A stretch of 64,000 bases of DNA. It comes from Planctomycetota bacterium. GTDB taxonomy: Bacteria > Planctomycetota > Phycisphaerae > Phycisphaerales > UBA5793. Below, piece by piece: positions 25,406 through 33,433 of the stretch. Position numbers and translations under genes: made by a program. The notes under the pieces are model-generated. The model had not been told where the DNA came from. It did no database searches and saw only the letters and a list, made by a program, of their open reading frames with translations. The stretch covers positions 1-64,000 of the forward strand of contig CAUJHZ010000034.1 in the NCBI GenBank assembly GCA_963205185.1, written 5' to 3'. How positions within the stretch are numbered: position 1 is the stretch's first letter; each line of letters starts with the position of its first letter.

Positions 25406-26410
25406 TCAGTCCAGCCGCCCGGCATAGCCGTTGGGGTGGCGCGAGTACCAGCCCCAGGCCGAGTCGATGATGTCATCGATGCCGGTGATCTTCGCCGACC
25501 AGCCGAGTTCGCGCCTGATGCGGCCGGGATCGGCAAACAGCCGGGGCGGGTCGCCGGGCCGGCGTGGGCCTTCGATCACTTTGATCTTCTTTCCCGTGAC
25601 GCGCTGGGTTGCGTTGATGATGTCGCGCACCGAGTAGCCCTTGCCGATTCCCAGGTTGAAGATGAATCGTGTGCCCGGCTGAAGCCGGTCCATGCACAGG
25701 ATGTGCGCGTCGATGAGGTCTTCGACGTGGATGTAATCGCGAATGCACGTGCCGTCGGGCGTGGAGTAGTCGGTGCCGAAGATCTCGACGTGCGGCCGCA
25801 AACCAAGCGCCGCCTGGAGGATGATCGGGATGAGATGCGTCTCGGGGTCGTGCGCTTCGCCGATCTCGTGCTCGCGATCGGAGCCGGCGACGTTGAAGTA
25901 GCGCAGAATGGCGCAGGAGAAATCAGGATTGGCCCGGCTGTAGTCGGTGAGCACGCGCTCGACGAAGAACTTCGACCAGCCGTAGGGATTGATTGGCTGC
26001 TGCGGGCAGTCTTCGCTGATGGGAATGTGCTCGGGCTTCGGCTCGCCGTAGGTCGCGCAGGTGCTCGAGAACACGAACTTCTGCACACCGACGGTGCGCA
26101 TGGCGTGGAGGAGTTCGATGGCGTGCGCTGCGTTGTTGCGGTAGTAGCGCAGGGGGTCATCGACGGACTCGCCGACGTAGGCCAGGGCGGCAAAGTGCAT
26201 GACGCAGTCGATGGCGTTGCCGCGCAGCACGCGGGCGATGTGCCGCCAGTCGCACAGTTCGTGGACGACCAGGGGCGTTTCGCCGGTGACGGCGGCGCGG
26301 AAGCCGCGGCTGAGGTTGTCCACCACGACGACTTCGTGCCCCGCCCGGCGCAAGAACTTGACGGCGTGCGAGCCGATGTAACCAGCCCCGCCGGTCACCA
26401 GAACGTTCAT
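25406..26410 (-). CDS. galE: UDP-glucose 4-epimerase
   Basis: 334 residues; the start is set at ATG 26410 by a perfect GGAGGA seven bases upstream and by the N-terminal MNVLVTGGAGYIGSH (NAD-binding GxxGxxG). The catalytic Ser (SSTCATYG) and YGWSK (Tyr-x-x-x-Lys) follow, then the GalE-specific NPYGWSK, NLGIGKGYSVRDII and the C-terminal LGWSAKITGIDDII. It interconverts UDP-glucose and UDP-galactose in the cytoplasm for LPS, exopolysaccharide or galactose use. Upstream is the divergently spaced YqaA-like gene on the same strand, 88 bases away. Confidence 0.96.
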   Translation of the reverse strand: MNVLVTGGAGYIGSHAVKFLRRAGHEVVVVDNLSRGFRAAVTGETPLVVHELCDWRHIARVLRGNAIDCVMHFAALAYVGESVDDPLRYYRNNAAHAIELLHAMRTVGVQKFVFSSTCATYGEPKPEHIPISEDCPQQPINPYGWSKFFVERVLTDYSRANPDFSCAILRYFNVAGSDREHEIGEAHDPETHLIPIILQAALGLRPHVEIFGTDYSTPDGTCIRDYIHVEDLIDAHILCMDRLQPGTRFIFNLGIGKGYSVRDIINATQRVTGKKIKVIEGPRRPGDPPRLFADPGRIRRELGWSAKITGIDDIIDSAWGWYSRHPNGYAGRLD

Positions 26411-26497
26411 GAGTTCCTCCGCACCCGATGCCGAAGGTCCATCCAACTCCGCCGCCCCGGTGTCACCTCGTGTGCGCGAGCCCGGCCGGCGCCGTTT

Positions 26498-27154
26498 TCA
26501 GTTTAGCATCTTGATGACGAGGAAGCCGCCCACCAGCAGGGCCGTGAAGACGATGCACAAGAGGTTGAAGTACCGGTCGATGAAGGGCAGGGCACGCGGG
26601 CCCACGGCCCAGAAGACGCCTGCCACGGCGAAGAAGCGCATGCTGCGCCCGACGATGCAGGCGATGGTAAACACGAACAGGTTCATCTCGGCAAACCCGG
26701 CCGTGATGGTGAGCAGTTTGAATGGGATCGGCGTGAGCGCGGCCACGAAGACCCAGACCTCGCCGCGCGCGTCGAATTCGCCGGCGAGCCAATCGATGCG
26801 CTCCTGCGTGATGCCCGGGATGTGCAGGGCGAGATCGATCAGCGCGTAGCCGATGACGTAGCCGAGATAGGCCCCCAGCACGCTGGCGACGGTCGTGACC
26901 GTGGCGAACCACATCGACTTCTTCCGGTTGCCCAGGCACAGCGGGCCGAGCAGCACATCGGGCGGAATCGGGAAGAAGCTCGACTCGGCGAAGCTCAGTA
27001 TGAACAGCGCCAGCGTCGAGTGGCGGTGGTGCGCGAACGAGAGGACCCAGTCATACAGGCGCCGGTGCAGAGCCCAGCGCGGCACGTGGGTCAGTGCGGC
27101 GGCGGCAGTGGAGTCGCTCGGACTCGTGGAAGGGTTGGTCAACGGACCGGGCAT
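26498..27154 (-). CDS. YqaA/DedA-family (VTT-domain) membrane protein
   Basis: About 218 residues from ATG 27154; the frame upstream of this is not coding-like. The N-terminal 35 residues are Ser/Thr-rich. Hallmarks of the VTT/DedA fold follow: FILSFAESSFFPIPPDVLLG (re-entrant loop with Glu and Pro), GAYLGYVIGY, and LTPIPFKLLTITAGF with its conserved Pro and Lys, then IVGRSMRFF. The YqaA subgroup resembles DedA proteins, which act in membrane phospholipid translocation or proton-dependent transport. The last helix is LLVGGFLVIKML. Divergent from the ExbB-like gene with 74 bases between starts. Confidence 0.88.
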   Translation of the reverse strand: MPGPLTNPSTSPSDSTAAAALTHVPRWALHRRLYDWVLSFAHHRHSTLALFILSFAESSFFPIPPDVLLGPLCLGNRKKSMWFATVTTVASVLGAYLGYVIGYALIDLALHIPGITQERIDWLAGEFDARGEVWVFVAALTPIPFKLLTITAGFAEMNLFVFTIACIVGRSMRFFAVAGVFWAVGPRALPFIDRYFNLLCIVFTALLVGGFLVIKMLN

Positions 27155-27228
27155 GGCCGGATTGTATCGACGCTTTCCATGCGGCTGCTTTGCCGACTTG
27201 CCCGCCGGACGCGTCGTATCATCCGCGG

Positions 27229-27882
27229 ATGCCCGGTGGCGCGCTGGAATCACTTTCGTCAGTCATGGTGCGGGGCGGCTGGGTCATGTGGCCGCTGCTG
27301 CTGCTCAGCGTCGTCTCCGTCACGCTTTGCATCGAGCGCGGCTGGTACTGGATCACCCTGCACAGCCCCGGCCGGCGGCGGCGGCTCAATCGCCTCAACA
27401 CGGCTCTGCGAACGGGCAACCGACCCGAGGCCGAGCGGCTCGCGCAGCGGGCCCAGCGAAGCGTCTACTCGGTCCTCGCCGGGCGGCTGCTGGGCGAGAG
27501 CGCCAGCGACGCGGTGGCGATTGAGTGCATCGAAGAGCTGCGCCCCGCGGTCGAGCGGTTCATGCCGACGCTTTCGACCATCATCACCGCCGCGCCGCTG
27601 CTGGGGATTCTCGGCACGGTGACGGGCCTGATCAGCAGTTTCGAACTGCTCGGCACGTCGCAGATGATCACCGATCCGCGCGAGATTTCCGGCGGCATCG
27701 CCGAGGCGCTGATCTCGACGGCGGCCGGCTTGATCGTCGCCCTGGTCACGCTGTTTCCGTACATGATCTTCAAGGGGCAGGTGGAAAGGGCGTATCGTCG
27801 GATGGAATCCATCATCGCTGCGGCCCAGCACGGCCTGTCCGGCGCGGGTGGCGCGAGCAAGTCAACGGGAGTCGAAGGATGA
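27229..27882 (+). CDS. MotA/TolQ/ExbB-family proton channel protein
   Basis: 217 residues. Three membrane helices: about 18-36 (WVMWPLLLLSVVSVTLCIE), 115-137 and 162-182. The hallmark ExbB sequence AAPLLGILGTVTGLISSF is in helix 2, and ISTAAGLIVALVTLFPYM in helix 3. TolQ/ExbB/MotA proteins form pentameric proton channels around a TolR/ExbD/MotB dimer. No ExbD/TolR gene follows; instead the next gene begins inside its stop (ATGA overlap). The last 18 residues are Gly/Ser-rich. The start at ATG 27229 gives the usual cytosolic tail; downstream GTGs are possible. Confidence 0.9.
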   Translation: MPGGALESLSSVMVRGGWVMWPLLLLSVVSVTLCIERGWYWITLHSPGRRRRLNRLNTALRTGNRPEAERLAQRAQRSVYSVLAGRLLGESASDAVAIECIEELRPAVERFMPTLSTIITAAPLLGILGTVTGLISSFELLGTSQMITDPREISGGIAEALISTAAGLIVALVTLFPYMIFKGQVERAYRRMESIIAAAQHGLSGAGGASKSTGVEG

Positions 27883-29147
27883 TTGTTCGAAGTCGAGTTG
27901 CCGCCGCGGTGGCTGGCGCCATGGGATGTCTGGCCCCTCTCGCCGCACCGGCTCCAGCGCAGGATGCGGCGTGGAGCGGCTCGGGGCCGTACCTGCGCGT
28001 CGTGGATGTCGATGACACGCACATGCGCCTCGACATCGCCGTGCGGCTGTTCGCGCCGGCGGAGGGGGAGGGTCCCACGGTGGCGCTCGCGGGCGCGATG
28101 CACATCGCCGAGCCCACGTTCTACGCGCTGCTCCAGCAGTTTCTTGATGCACAGGACCTGGTGCTCTTCGAGGGAGTCAAGCCACGCGGCATGGGCGGGC
28201 TCGAAGCCGCCGACGACCCGACGCGCGTGCGGCGGACCGAGTCGGCCATCCGCTTTATCGCCATCATGGCCGCGCGCCGGCACAAGGAGACCGGCGCGTA
28301 TCCCGCGACGATCGACGATCTCGCCCAGGCGCTCGAAGCGCGGGGCGGGGAGCAGGCGGCGTGGGTGCGCTCGTCGATGAACGACGCGTGGGGCCGACCG
28401 CTGCTCTACTCGGCAAGCGACGACACGCTGGAAGTGCGCAGCCTCGGCGCCGACGGGCGCGAGGGCGGCATGGGATTTGACGCGGATCTGGCGCTGAGCG
28501 ACCAGACGCCGCTGACTGGCGCGGAGACGGGCGACGACCCCGGCCTGCAGGCGCGCATGGCCAGTGCCCTGGGCCTGGCGTTTCAACTCGATGCGCTCCA
28601 TCACGACGGGCCGACGTACCGCAACAGCGATCTGACGATCGACCAGGTGCAGGAGCGCGTGGCCGCGGCGGGCGGGGATGCATCATTTCTGTTCAAGATT
28701 CTTGATGGTTCATCATTCGCCGGAATGGCGGCGCGGTTCGTCATCGGCATCATCGAGAAGATCCCGTCCATGGGAGCCACGATGAAAGTCATGCTCGTCG
28801 AGACGATGCGGGCGACCGACATCGAGAATCTCGGCGAAGGCAAGGGCCTCCCGCCGGGCATGGCCGAGATGATGCGGGTCATCGTCGTCGATCGCAACAA
28901 GGTCGTGATCGAAGATCTCAAGGGTGTGCTGGCGGGGGCGGATGCGCCCCAGTCGATCGCCGTCGTCTACGGCGCCGGGCACATGGGCGACATGGAAAAG
29001 CGGCTGGTGGCCGAGTGCGACTACCGGCACGTCGGCGGCTTCTGGCTGCCGGCCATCACGGTCGATCTCGCCGAGGCGGGCATGGGGCGCGGCGATCTGG
29101 AGCGCACGCGCAAGATGCTTGAAGTGATGCAGGGCGGCGGACGTTAA
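27879..29147 (+). CDS. TraB/GumN-family protein with an inserted pseudopilin (GspG)-like segment
   Basis: 422 residues from ATG 27879, which overlaps the preceding stop by four bases, with AAGGA just upstream. A signal peptide covers 1-28. TraB-fold parts: VALAGAMHIAEPTFY (68-82) with a conserved His, LVLFEGVKP (95-103) with a conserved Glu, and VVYGAGHMG (362-370). Between them, residues about 124-205 resemble the C-terminal half of GspG/major pseudopilins: KETGAYPATIDDLAQ, NDAWGRPLLYS, RSLGADGREGG. TraB/TIKI-type proteins include metalloproteases and erythromycin-esterase relatives. It is exported or periplasmic and translationally coupled to the ExbB-like channel. Confidence 0.82.
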   Translation: MIVRSRVAAAVAGAMGCLAPLAAPAPAQDAAWSGSGPYLRVVDVDDTHMRLDIAVRLFAPAEGEGPTVALAGAMHIAEPTFYALLQQFLDAQDLVLFEGVKPRGMGGLEAADDPTRVRRTESAIRFIAIMAARRHKETGAYPATIDDLAQALEARGGEQAAWVRSSMNDAWGRPLLYSASDDTLEVRSLGADGREGGMGFDADLALSDQTPLTGAETGDDPGLQARMASALGLAFQLDALHHDGPTYRNSDLTIDQVQERVAAAGGDASFLFKILDGSSFAGMAARFVIGIIEKIPSMGATMKVMLVETMRATDIENLGEGKGLPPGMAEMMRVIVVDRNKVVIEDLKGVLAGADAPQSIAVVYGAGHMGDMEKRLVAECDYRHVGGFWLPAITVDLAEAGMGRGDLERTRKMLEVMQGGGR

Positions 29148-29488
29148 GGCTCGGCGCGGGCTGATAGCGCGTCGCGTGGCGTCGCATTTCGCGCCGCAAT
29201 GTCTGCGTGCGAGGCAATCAGGCGACTGAGCAGTGGTGCCGTGCGGGCAATCTACCCGCAATGCTGCAAGACGGCCCGCGGCCGCTGACATACTCACGCG
29301 GACGGGCCGCCTGCGCATCATCCCTGATTCGTGGGGGCGGGTCGCCCTCCGATTGATTCCCGGGGCACAACTGAGTGAAGACGGCCGACGCGCGCAACGC
29401 GAACGGGTGCGCTGCGCAAACGGTCTGCCGCGATCGGGGCTTTACATCCGTGAGCCTGCTGCACCTTCGAGAGAAAGGGAACGCCAAC
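29148..29488 (+). other. intergenic region with no convincing gene
   Basis: 341 bases. Frames here carry no ribosome-binding site and no recognisable protein. AAAGGGA just before the ATG at 29489 is the next gene's ribosome-binding site. No hairpin terminator was seen after the TraB gene. Confidence 0.4.
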
Positions 29489-31546
29489 ATGACACTGCTC
29501 CATGGAAGACATCCGCTGATCATGGCGCGCCGCGTGGCGACGTCGATGGTCATGCTGTGCGCCTGCGCCTGGTCGCACGCGCAGGTGCTGAACTTCAATC
29601 TGACGCTGGACGGCTCGCAGGAAGTGCCGCCCGTGGACACGATGGCGACGGGGCTGGGCACCGCCACGCTCGATCTGTCGAGCAACCTCTTCTCGTGGAA
29701 CTTCTCCTACGAGAACCTGAGCGGCGGCGAGACGGCAGCGCACTTTCACGCGCCGGCGCCGTACTGCCAGTCTGCCCCGCCGGCGATCACCCTGCCGCCC
29801 GGCAGCCCGAAAGTAGGCTCGCAGGTGGTAACCAGTCAGCAGCGCGACCAGATCATCCAGGGACTGTGGTACGTCAACGTGCACACGAGCAATCATCCCG
29901 GCGGCGAGATCCGCGGGCAGGTGGAGCCGGAGCCGATCAGCGACCCGCTGCCCGGGCCGATTCCGCTCAGCGACCACACCGTTCGACTCGAGACCGTGGC
30001 GGATGGCATGACGGCGCCAAACTGGGCGGCGCCGGCGCCCGGCATTGCGGGACGCCTGTATGTCAGCGATCAGACCGGGATCATCTGGAACGTCAATCTC
30101 TCGACGGGCGCCAAGAGCACCTTCCTCGACGCGAGCGGCAGGCTCGTGCCGCTGGGCATCTTCGGCCAGGGGACGTTTGACGAGCGCGGCCTGCTCGGCG
30201 TCGCGTTCCATCCCGGCTACGCCAGCAACGGACTGCTCTACACCTACACCTCCGAACCGTTCGATCCGAACGGCCCGCCGGCCGACTTTTCGACGATGCC
30301 CCAGGGCACCGATCCGAATCACCAGACGGTGATCATCGAGTGGCGCGTGAACAACCCGACCGATCCGAACGCGACGGTCGATCCGAACAGCGCCCGCGTG
30401 CTCCTGCGCATCGACCAGCCGCAATTCAACCACAACGGCGGGTGCGTCAACTTCGGTCCTGACGGCATGCTGTACATCGCGCTGGGAGACGGGGGCAACG
30501 CCGACGACCAGGACACGGGCATCGACCCCTTCGGCGTCATGGTCAAAGGCCACGGCTGCAAAGGCAACGGGCAGGATAAGAACACCATCCTCGGTTCGGT
30601 CGTGCGCATCGATCCCCAGGGCAACAACTCCGCCAACGGGCAGTACGGCATTCCCGCGGACAATCCGTTCGTGAACGCCGACGGCCTCGATGAAATCTTC
30701 GCCTACGGATTGCGCAACCCGTTCCGCTTCTCGTTCGATTCGGTCAGCGGCGCGCTGCTGCTGGGCGACGTGGGACAGAACGACATTGAAGAAGTCAACA
30801 TCATCGAGTCCGGCCGCAACTACGGCTGGAACCTGCGCGAGGGAACGTTCCGCTTCGTGCGCAACGGAGCCCGCTCAGGCTACGCGGCCGATCCGGACGG
30901 CATGATCGACCCGGGACTGACCGATCCCATCGCCCAGTACGATCACGATGAAGGCATCTCAGTCATCGGCGGCTTCGTGTACCGCGGCAGCGCCATGCCC
31001 GCCCTCAATGGAACGTACATCTTCGCGGAGTTCGGCCAGCAGTTCAACAACGATGGCCGGCTGCTGCACCTGGATGAAAACAACGGCATCCAGGAGTTTC
31101 GCATCGCGGGCGGCGGCGAGGTGGACTTCTTCATCCTCGGCATGGGCCAGGACGCCGACGGCGAGATCTACGCGCTGGCCAACAACACCGGCGTGCCCTT
31201 CGACACGACGGGTAAACTGGTCCGCATCAGCCCGCCGGTCGCGCTGGCGGTCAGCGGATCGTGCCCGGGCATCATGACGGCGACGGCGAGCGGCGCGACG
31301 CCGGGCGGACGCGTGGCGTTCATCCGCGCCACCGGCACGGGCAGCCAGCGGATCCCGCAGGGCAACCCGTGCGCTGGCACCACCCTGGGGCTCGATCGAA
31401 CTGCGGTGCTCGTCGCCTCGCCGACGGCCGACAACCAGGGCCAGGCGAGCGTCAGCGGCAACGTGCCACCCAACGCCTGCGGTAACGTCTTCCTGCAGGC
31501 GCTGGACATCCAGACCTGCACCACATCCAACGTCGCGGGGTTGTAG
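29489..31546 (+). CDS. secreted CHRD domain plus sorbosone-dehydrogenase-like propeller protein
   Basis: 685 residues from ATG 29489 (AAAGGGA upstream). Signal peptide 1-31 (AxA, VATSMVMLCACAWSHA). Residues about 35-150 form a CHRD domain: LDGSQEVPPVDTMATGLGTA, then HFHAPAPY and NVHTSNHPGGEIRGQ. Residues about 170-575 form a six-bladed quinoprotein glucose/sorbosone-dehydrogenase-like propeller (GLLGVAFHPGYASNG, GPDGMLYIALGDGG, GLRNPFRFSFD, GDVGQNDIEEVN, NYGWNLREG). Residues 584-685 are the shared C-terminal domain with GSCPG, GATPGG and a final CTTSNVAGL. The propeller may oxidise sugars with PQQ. A terminator follows at 31578. Confidence 0.9.
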   Translation: MTLLHGRHPLIMARRVATSMVMLCACAWSHAQVLNFNLTLDGSQEVPPVDTMATGLGTATLDLSSNLFSWNFSYENLSGGETAAHFHAPAPYCQSAPPAITLPPGSPKVGSQVVTSQQRDQIIQGLWYVNVHTSNHPGGEIRGQVEPEPISDPLPGPIPLSDHTVRLETVADGMTAPNWAAPAPGIAGRLYVSDQTGIIWNVNLSTGAKSTFLDASGRLVPLGIFGQGTFDERGLLGVAFHPGYASNGLLYTYTSEPFDPNGPPADFSTMPQGTDPNHQTVIIEWRVNNPTDPNATVDPNSARVLLRIDQPQFNHNGGCVNFGPDGMLYIALGDGGNADDQDTGIDPFGVMVKGHGCKGNGQDKNTILGSVVRIDPQGNNSANGQYGIPADNPFVNADGLDEIFAYGLRNPFRFSFDSVSGALLLGDVGQNDIEEVNIIESGRNYGWNLREGTFRFVRNGARSGYAADPDGMIDPGLTDPIAQYDHDEGISVIGGFVYRGSAMPALNGTYIFAEFGQQFNNDGRLLHLDENNGIQEFRIAGGGEVDFFILGMGQDADGEIYALANNTGVPFDTTGKLVRISPPVALAVSGSCPGIMTATASGATPGGRVAFIRATGTGSQRIPQGNPCAGTTLGLDRTAVLVASPTADNQGQASVSGNVPPNACGNVFLQALDIQTCTTSNVAGL

Positions 31547-31577
31547 GTCGCCGCACCAGACCCGCGATGAACCACCT

Positions 31578-31618
31578 GACCACCCCGGCAGCACCGCCTG
31601 CCGGGGTGGTCACTTTTG
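31578..31618 (+). terminator. intrinsic terminator after the CHRD/dehydrogenase gene
   Basis: A 14-bp perfect stem (31578-31591 with 31598-31611, loop of 6) is followed by A-C-TTTT. It starts 32 bases beyond the stop. Confidence 0.85.
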
Positions 31619-31636
31619 CAGCCGGCAGCGACTGAA

Positions 31637-31657
31637 AACTGCAAAATCTGTGCAGTT
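31637..31657. promoter_or_regulatory. 7-bp inverted repeat upstream of the 31848 gene
   Basis: The arms 31637-31643 and 31651-31657 are perfect inverted repeats separated by 7 bases, about 190 bases before the next start. It could be an operator or only a stem in the leader; nothing decides. Confidence 0.3.
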
Positions 31658-31847
31658 CGTGTCCGAATCTCACCCACTTGCGCCTCAGAATCGGTTACAT
31701 TTGGCAGCTGCAAACCTCGATCGAATGCGGAAGCAGCCCGCAGGATGGCGTGTTCGGCTCGCTGTCTCTCCGGGCTTTCGCCATGGGCTGTGTACGCCCG
31801 TATCGCATGTGGCTTCGGCCGAGGTGGGATTTCAGAAGGAGGATCTC

Positions 31848-32642
31848 ATGAATCTGCGTCGTTTCACTGGGCTGCTTGCGGCGGGAACTGTGGCTGGTCT
31901 GGCGCTCACCGCCGCCGCGGATGTGATCAACTTCGACGACCTGCAGGGGCAGGCGCCGGTTCCGCCGGGGTACGGCACGGTGGCTGACTGGGGCGATTTC
32001 ACCTACTACGACGCCTCCCAGCCGCCCTACAACCCCAACTCGCCGCCGTGCCGGGTCTACAGCTACTCGCTGCAGACGTTCAAGTTCGGCCGCGACGTCG
32101 TGGTCGAAGGCGCCTACTTCTCGGGCTACGGCACGAACCGCGGCTTCCTGCCCATCGGCTTCAAGCTGTACAGCAACAACGTGCTCGTGCACACCAGCGC
32201 CACGCTCGATCTCGGCGACGGCTCCGGCCCGACGTGGCTCGCGACGGGTTACTCGGGCGTGTGCGACACCGTCGTCCTCACTGGCTCGCCCGGCTTTTAC
32301 GTGATGGATGATGTGACGTTCTACGAGGCGGGTGGCTATCGCCTGTCCGTCCGAGGCACCTGCCCCGGCACCGTGACCGTCGAGTGGAATGGCGCGACGC
32401 CTTCGACGCAGCAGGGGCTCGTGTTCGGGCAGTCTGAGGGCAGCACGACGATTCCCAACGGCGCCTGCCAGGGCACGATGCTCGGCATCCAGGGCCAGGT
32501 GCGCCTCGTGAACTCGTTCGGCACCGGCCCCAACGGCAGCGGCAACGTCTCGGGCAACGCCGGCACCAGCGCATGCGGCCACTTCCTGCAATTGATCGAA
32601 GTGCCATCATGCTCGACCAGCAACGTGGACAACATCCCGTAA
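31848..32642 (+). CDS. secreted hypothetical protein with the shared C-terminal domain
   Basis: 264 residues; the start at ATG 31848 is fixed by a near-ideal AAGGAGGA five bases upstream. Signal peptide 1-24 (LLAAGTVAGLALTAAA). Residues 25-160 form a beta-rich domain (VINFDDLQGQAPVPPGYG, FKLYSNNVLVHTS, FYVMDDVTFYEAG), the pattern of the PEP-CTERM-type carbohydrate-binding-like exported proteins that start with a NFDDL. Residues 164-264 are the shared domain: RGTCPGTVTV, NGATPS, IPNGACQGTMLGI, SACGHFLQL, CSTSNVDNIP. A strong terminator follows, so this is a single-gene unit likely to be well expressed. Confidence 0.8.
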   Translation: MNLRRFTGLLAAGTVAGLALTAAADVINFDDLQGQAPVPPGYGTVADWGDFTYYDASQPPYNPNSPPCRVYSYSLQTFKFGRDVVVEGAYFSGYGTNRGFLPIGFKLYSNNVLVHTSATLDLGDGSGPTWLATGYSGVCDTVVLTGSPGFYVMDDVTFYEAGGYRLSVRGTCPGTVTVEWNGATPSTQQGLVFGQSEGSTTIPNGACQGTMLGIQGQVRLVNSFGTGPNGSGNVSGNAGTSACGHFLQLIEVPSCSTSNVDNIP

Positions 32643-32668
32643 TACGCGGAAGGCAATCTTTGCCTCAA

Positions 32669-32708
32669 GAGCCGCCCCGGGGAGTTCACCGGGGCGGCTC
32701 CGTTTTTC
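32669..32708 (+). terminator. intrinsic terminator after the 31848 gene
   Basis: A 12-bp perfect GC stem (32669-32680 with 32689-32700, loop of 8) followed by CG and TTTTT. Confidence 0.9.
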
Positions 32709-32710
32709 CT

Positions 32711-32744
32711 CGCCCACGATGAGGCTCTGCGAATCGTGGGGTGC
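32711..32744 (+). repeat. REP-like repeat, single copy
   Basis: This 34-base sequence is identical to 33384-33417 in the same orientation. It contains imperfect inverted ends (CCCACGAT and ATCGTGGG) around a 12-base middle, so the single copy can itself fold as a stem-loop. It starts three bases after the T-run of the terminator. Confidence 0.85.
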
Positions 32745-32746
32745 GT

Positions 32747-33277
32747 TCAGTCTCTTGGATCGCCGGCGCGCCAGACCCATGCGCCCTGCCGGGCATGATC
32801 AATGATGTAGCGCTCGACATTGGACAGATGCGACTCATCGCGCACCGGATCCACGCCGATCTTGCGCTGCCAGAGTGATCCCGGGATCTCGGCTCGCAGT
32901 CGGTGCGATGACTTGCGCTTGGCGTTGCCGACGACCTTGCGAAGTGCGGCTTCGTCGGCGGCCGCACTCACAAGCAGATGCGCATGATTGGCAACGACCG
33001 CGATCGCGCGAACGTGCAGCCCTTGCTTGTCCAGCGAATCGCGCAGGCACTTGCCGGCTGTCACTCGCTGCGAGCGATCCAGACGTACAGCGTCTTTGTG
33101 AAGCGCGGATTGAACAGCGAGGTTGAGGGCTTGATGTTCGTGGGCCGGCGGCGGGTTGCGGTAGTCGCCCGAGGAGTGGATGCGATGATCGTGATCACGA
33201 AAGCCGCGCGGGTCGCCGGGCAGCCAGGCGCCGAAAGTGTGGAACTCCACGTGGAACCACTGTAGCGGCGGGGACAT
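32747..33277 (-). CDS. REP-associated tyrosine transposase (RAYT), Y1_Tnp domain
   Basis: About 176 residues from ATG 33277; the frame runs on to a GTG at 33334 that lies within the flanking repeat, so the shorter start is preferred. WFHVEFHTFGAWLPGD is the usual opening strand, VVANHAHLLVSA contains the His-hydrophobe-His (HUH) metal pair, and VERYIIDHARQG carries the catalytic Tyr of single-Tyr transposases. LWQRKIGVDPVRDE matches the LWQR/FHDHVLR region. RAYTs are domesticated relatives of IS200/IS605 that act on REP palindromes; such palindromes flank this gene at both ends. Confidence 0.88.
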   Translation of the reverse strand: MSPPLQWFHVEFHTFGAWLPGDPRGFRDHDHRIHSSGDYRNPPPAHEHQALNLAVQSALHKDAVRLDRSQRVTAGKCLRDSLDKQGLHVRAIAVVANHAHLLVSAAADEAALRKVVGNAKRKSSHRLRAEIPGSLWQRKIGVDPVRDESHLSNVERYIIDHARQGAWVWRAGDPRD

Positions 33278-33328
33278 GGGGGAGGGTAGAAACGGATCTT
33301 GCAGCGGAAAAGCTCCGAATCTCGGGAA

Positions 33329-33419
33329 ATGCACCCCACGATTCGCTCGAAGACTCGCTCATCGTGGGCGTGTGGCGCGACCACGCCCACGATGAGGCTC
33401 TGCGAATCGTGGGGTGCAT
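33329..33419. repeat. REPIN-like inverted pair of REP repeats
   Basis: An inverted copy (about 33329-33370) and a direct copy (33384-33419) face each other. The outer arms match over 18 bases (starting AATGCACCCCACG) and the inner arms match over 14 bases around a centre of about 9 bases (33371-33379 region). The right copy is identical over 34 bases to 32711-32744. The left copy differs in its middle (12 bases in place of about 6). Confidence 0.85.
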
Positions 33420-33433
33420 TCGAGCGAGATGCT

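Larger units (their letters stand above)
32711..33419. mobile_element. RAYT transposase gene framed by its REP-like repeats
   Basis: The RAYT gene (32747-33277) lies between a single REP-like copy (32711-32744) and a paired, head-to-head copy (33329-33419). This gene-plus-palindrome layout is typical of REP-associated tyrosine transposases. The element sits between a terminator and ispG and interrupts no visible gene. Confidence 0.75.
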
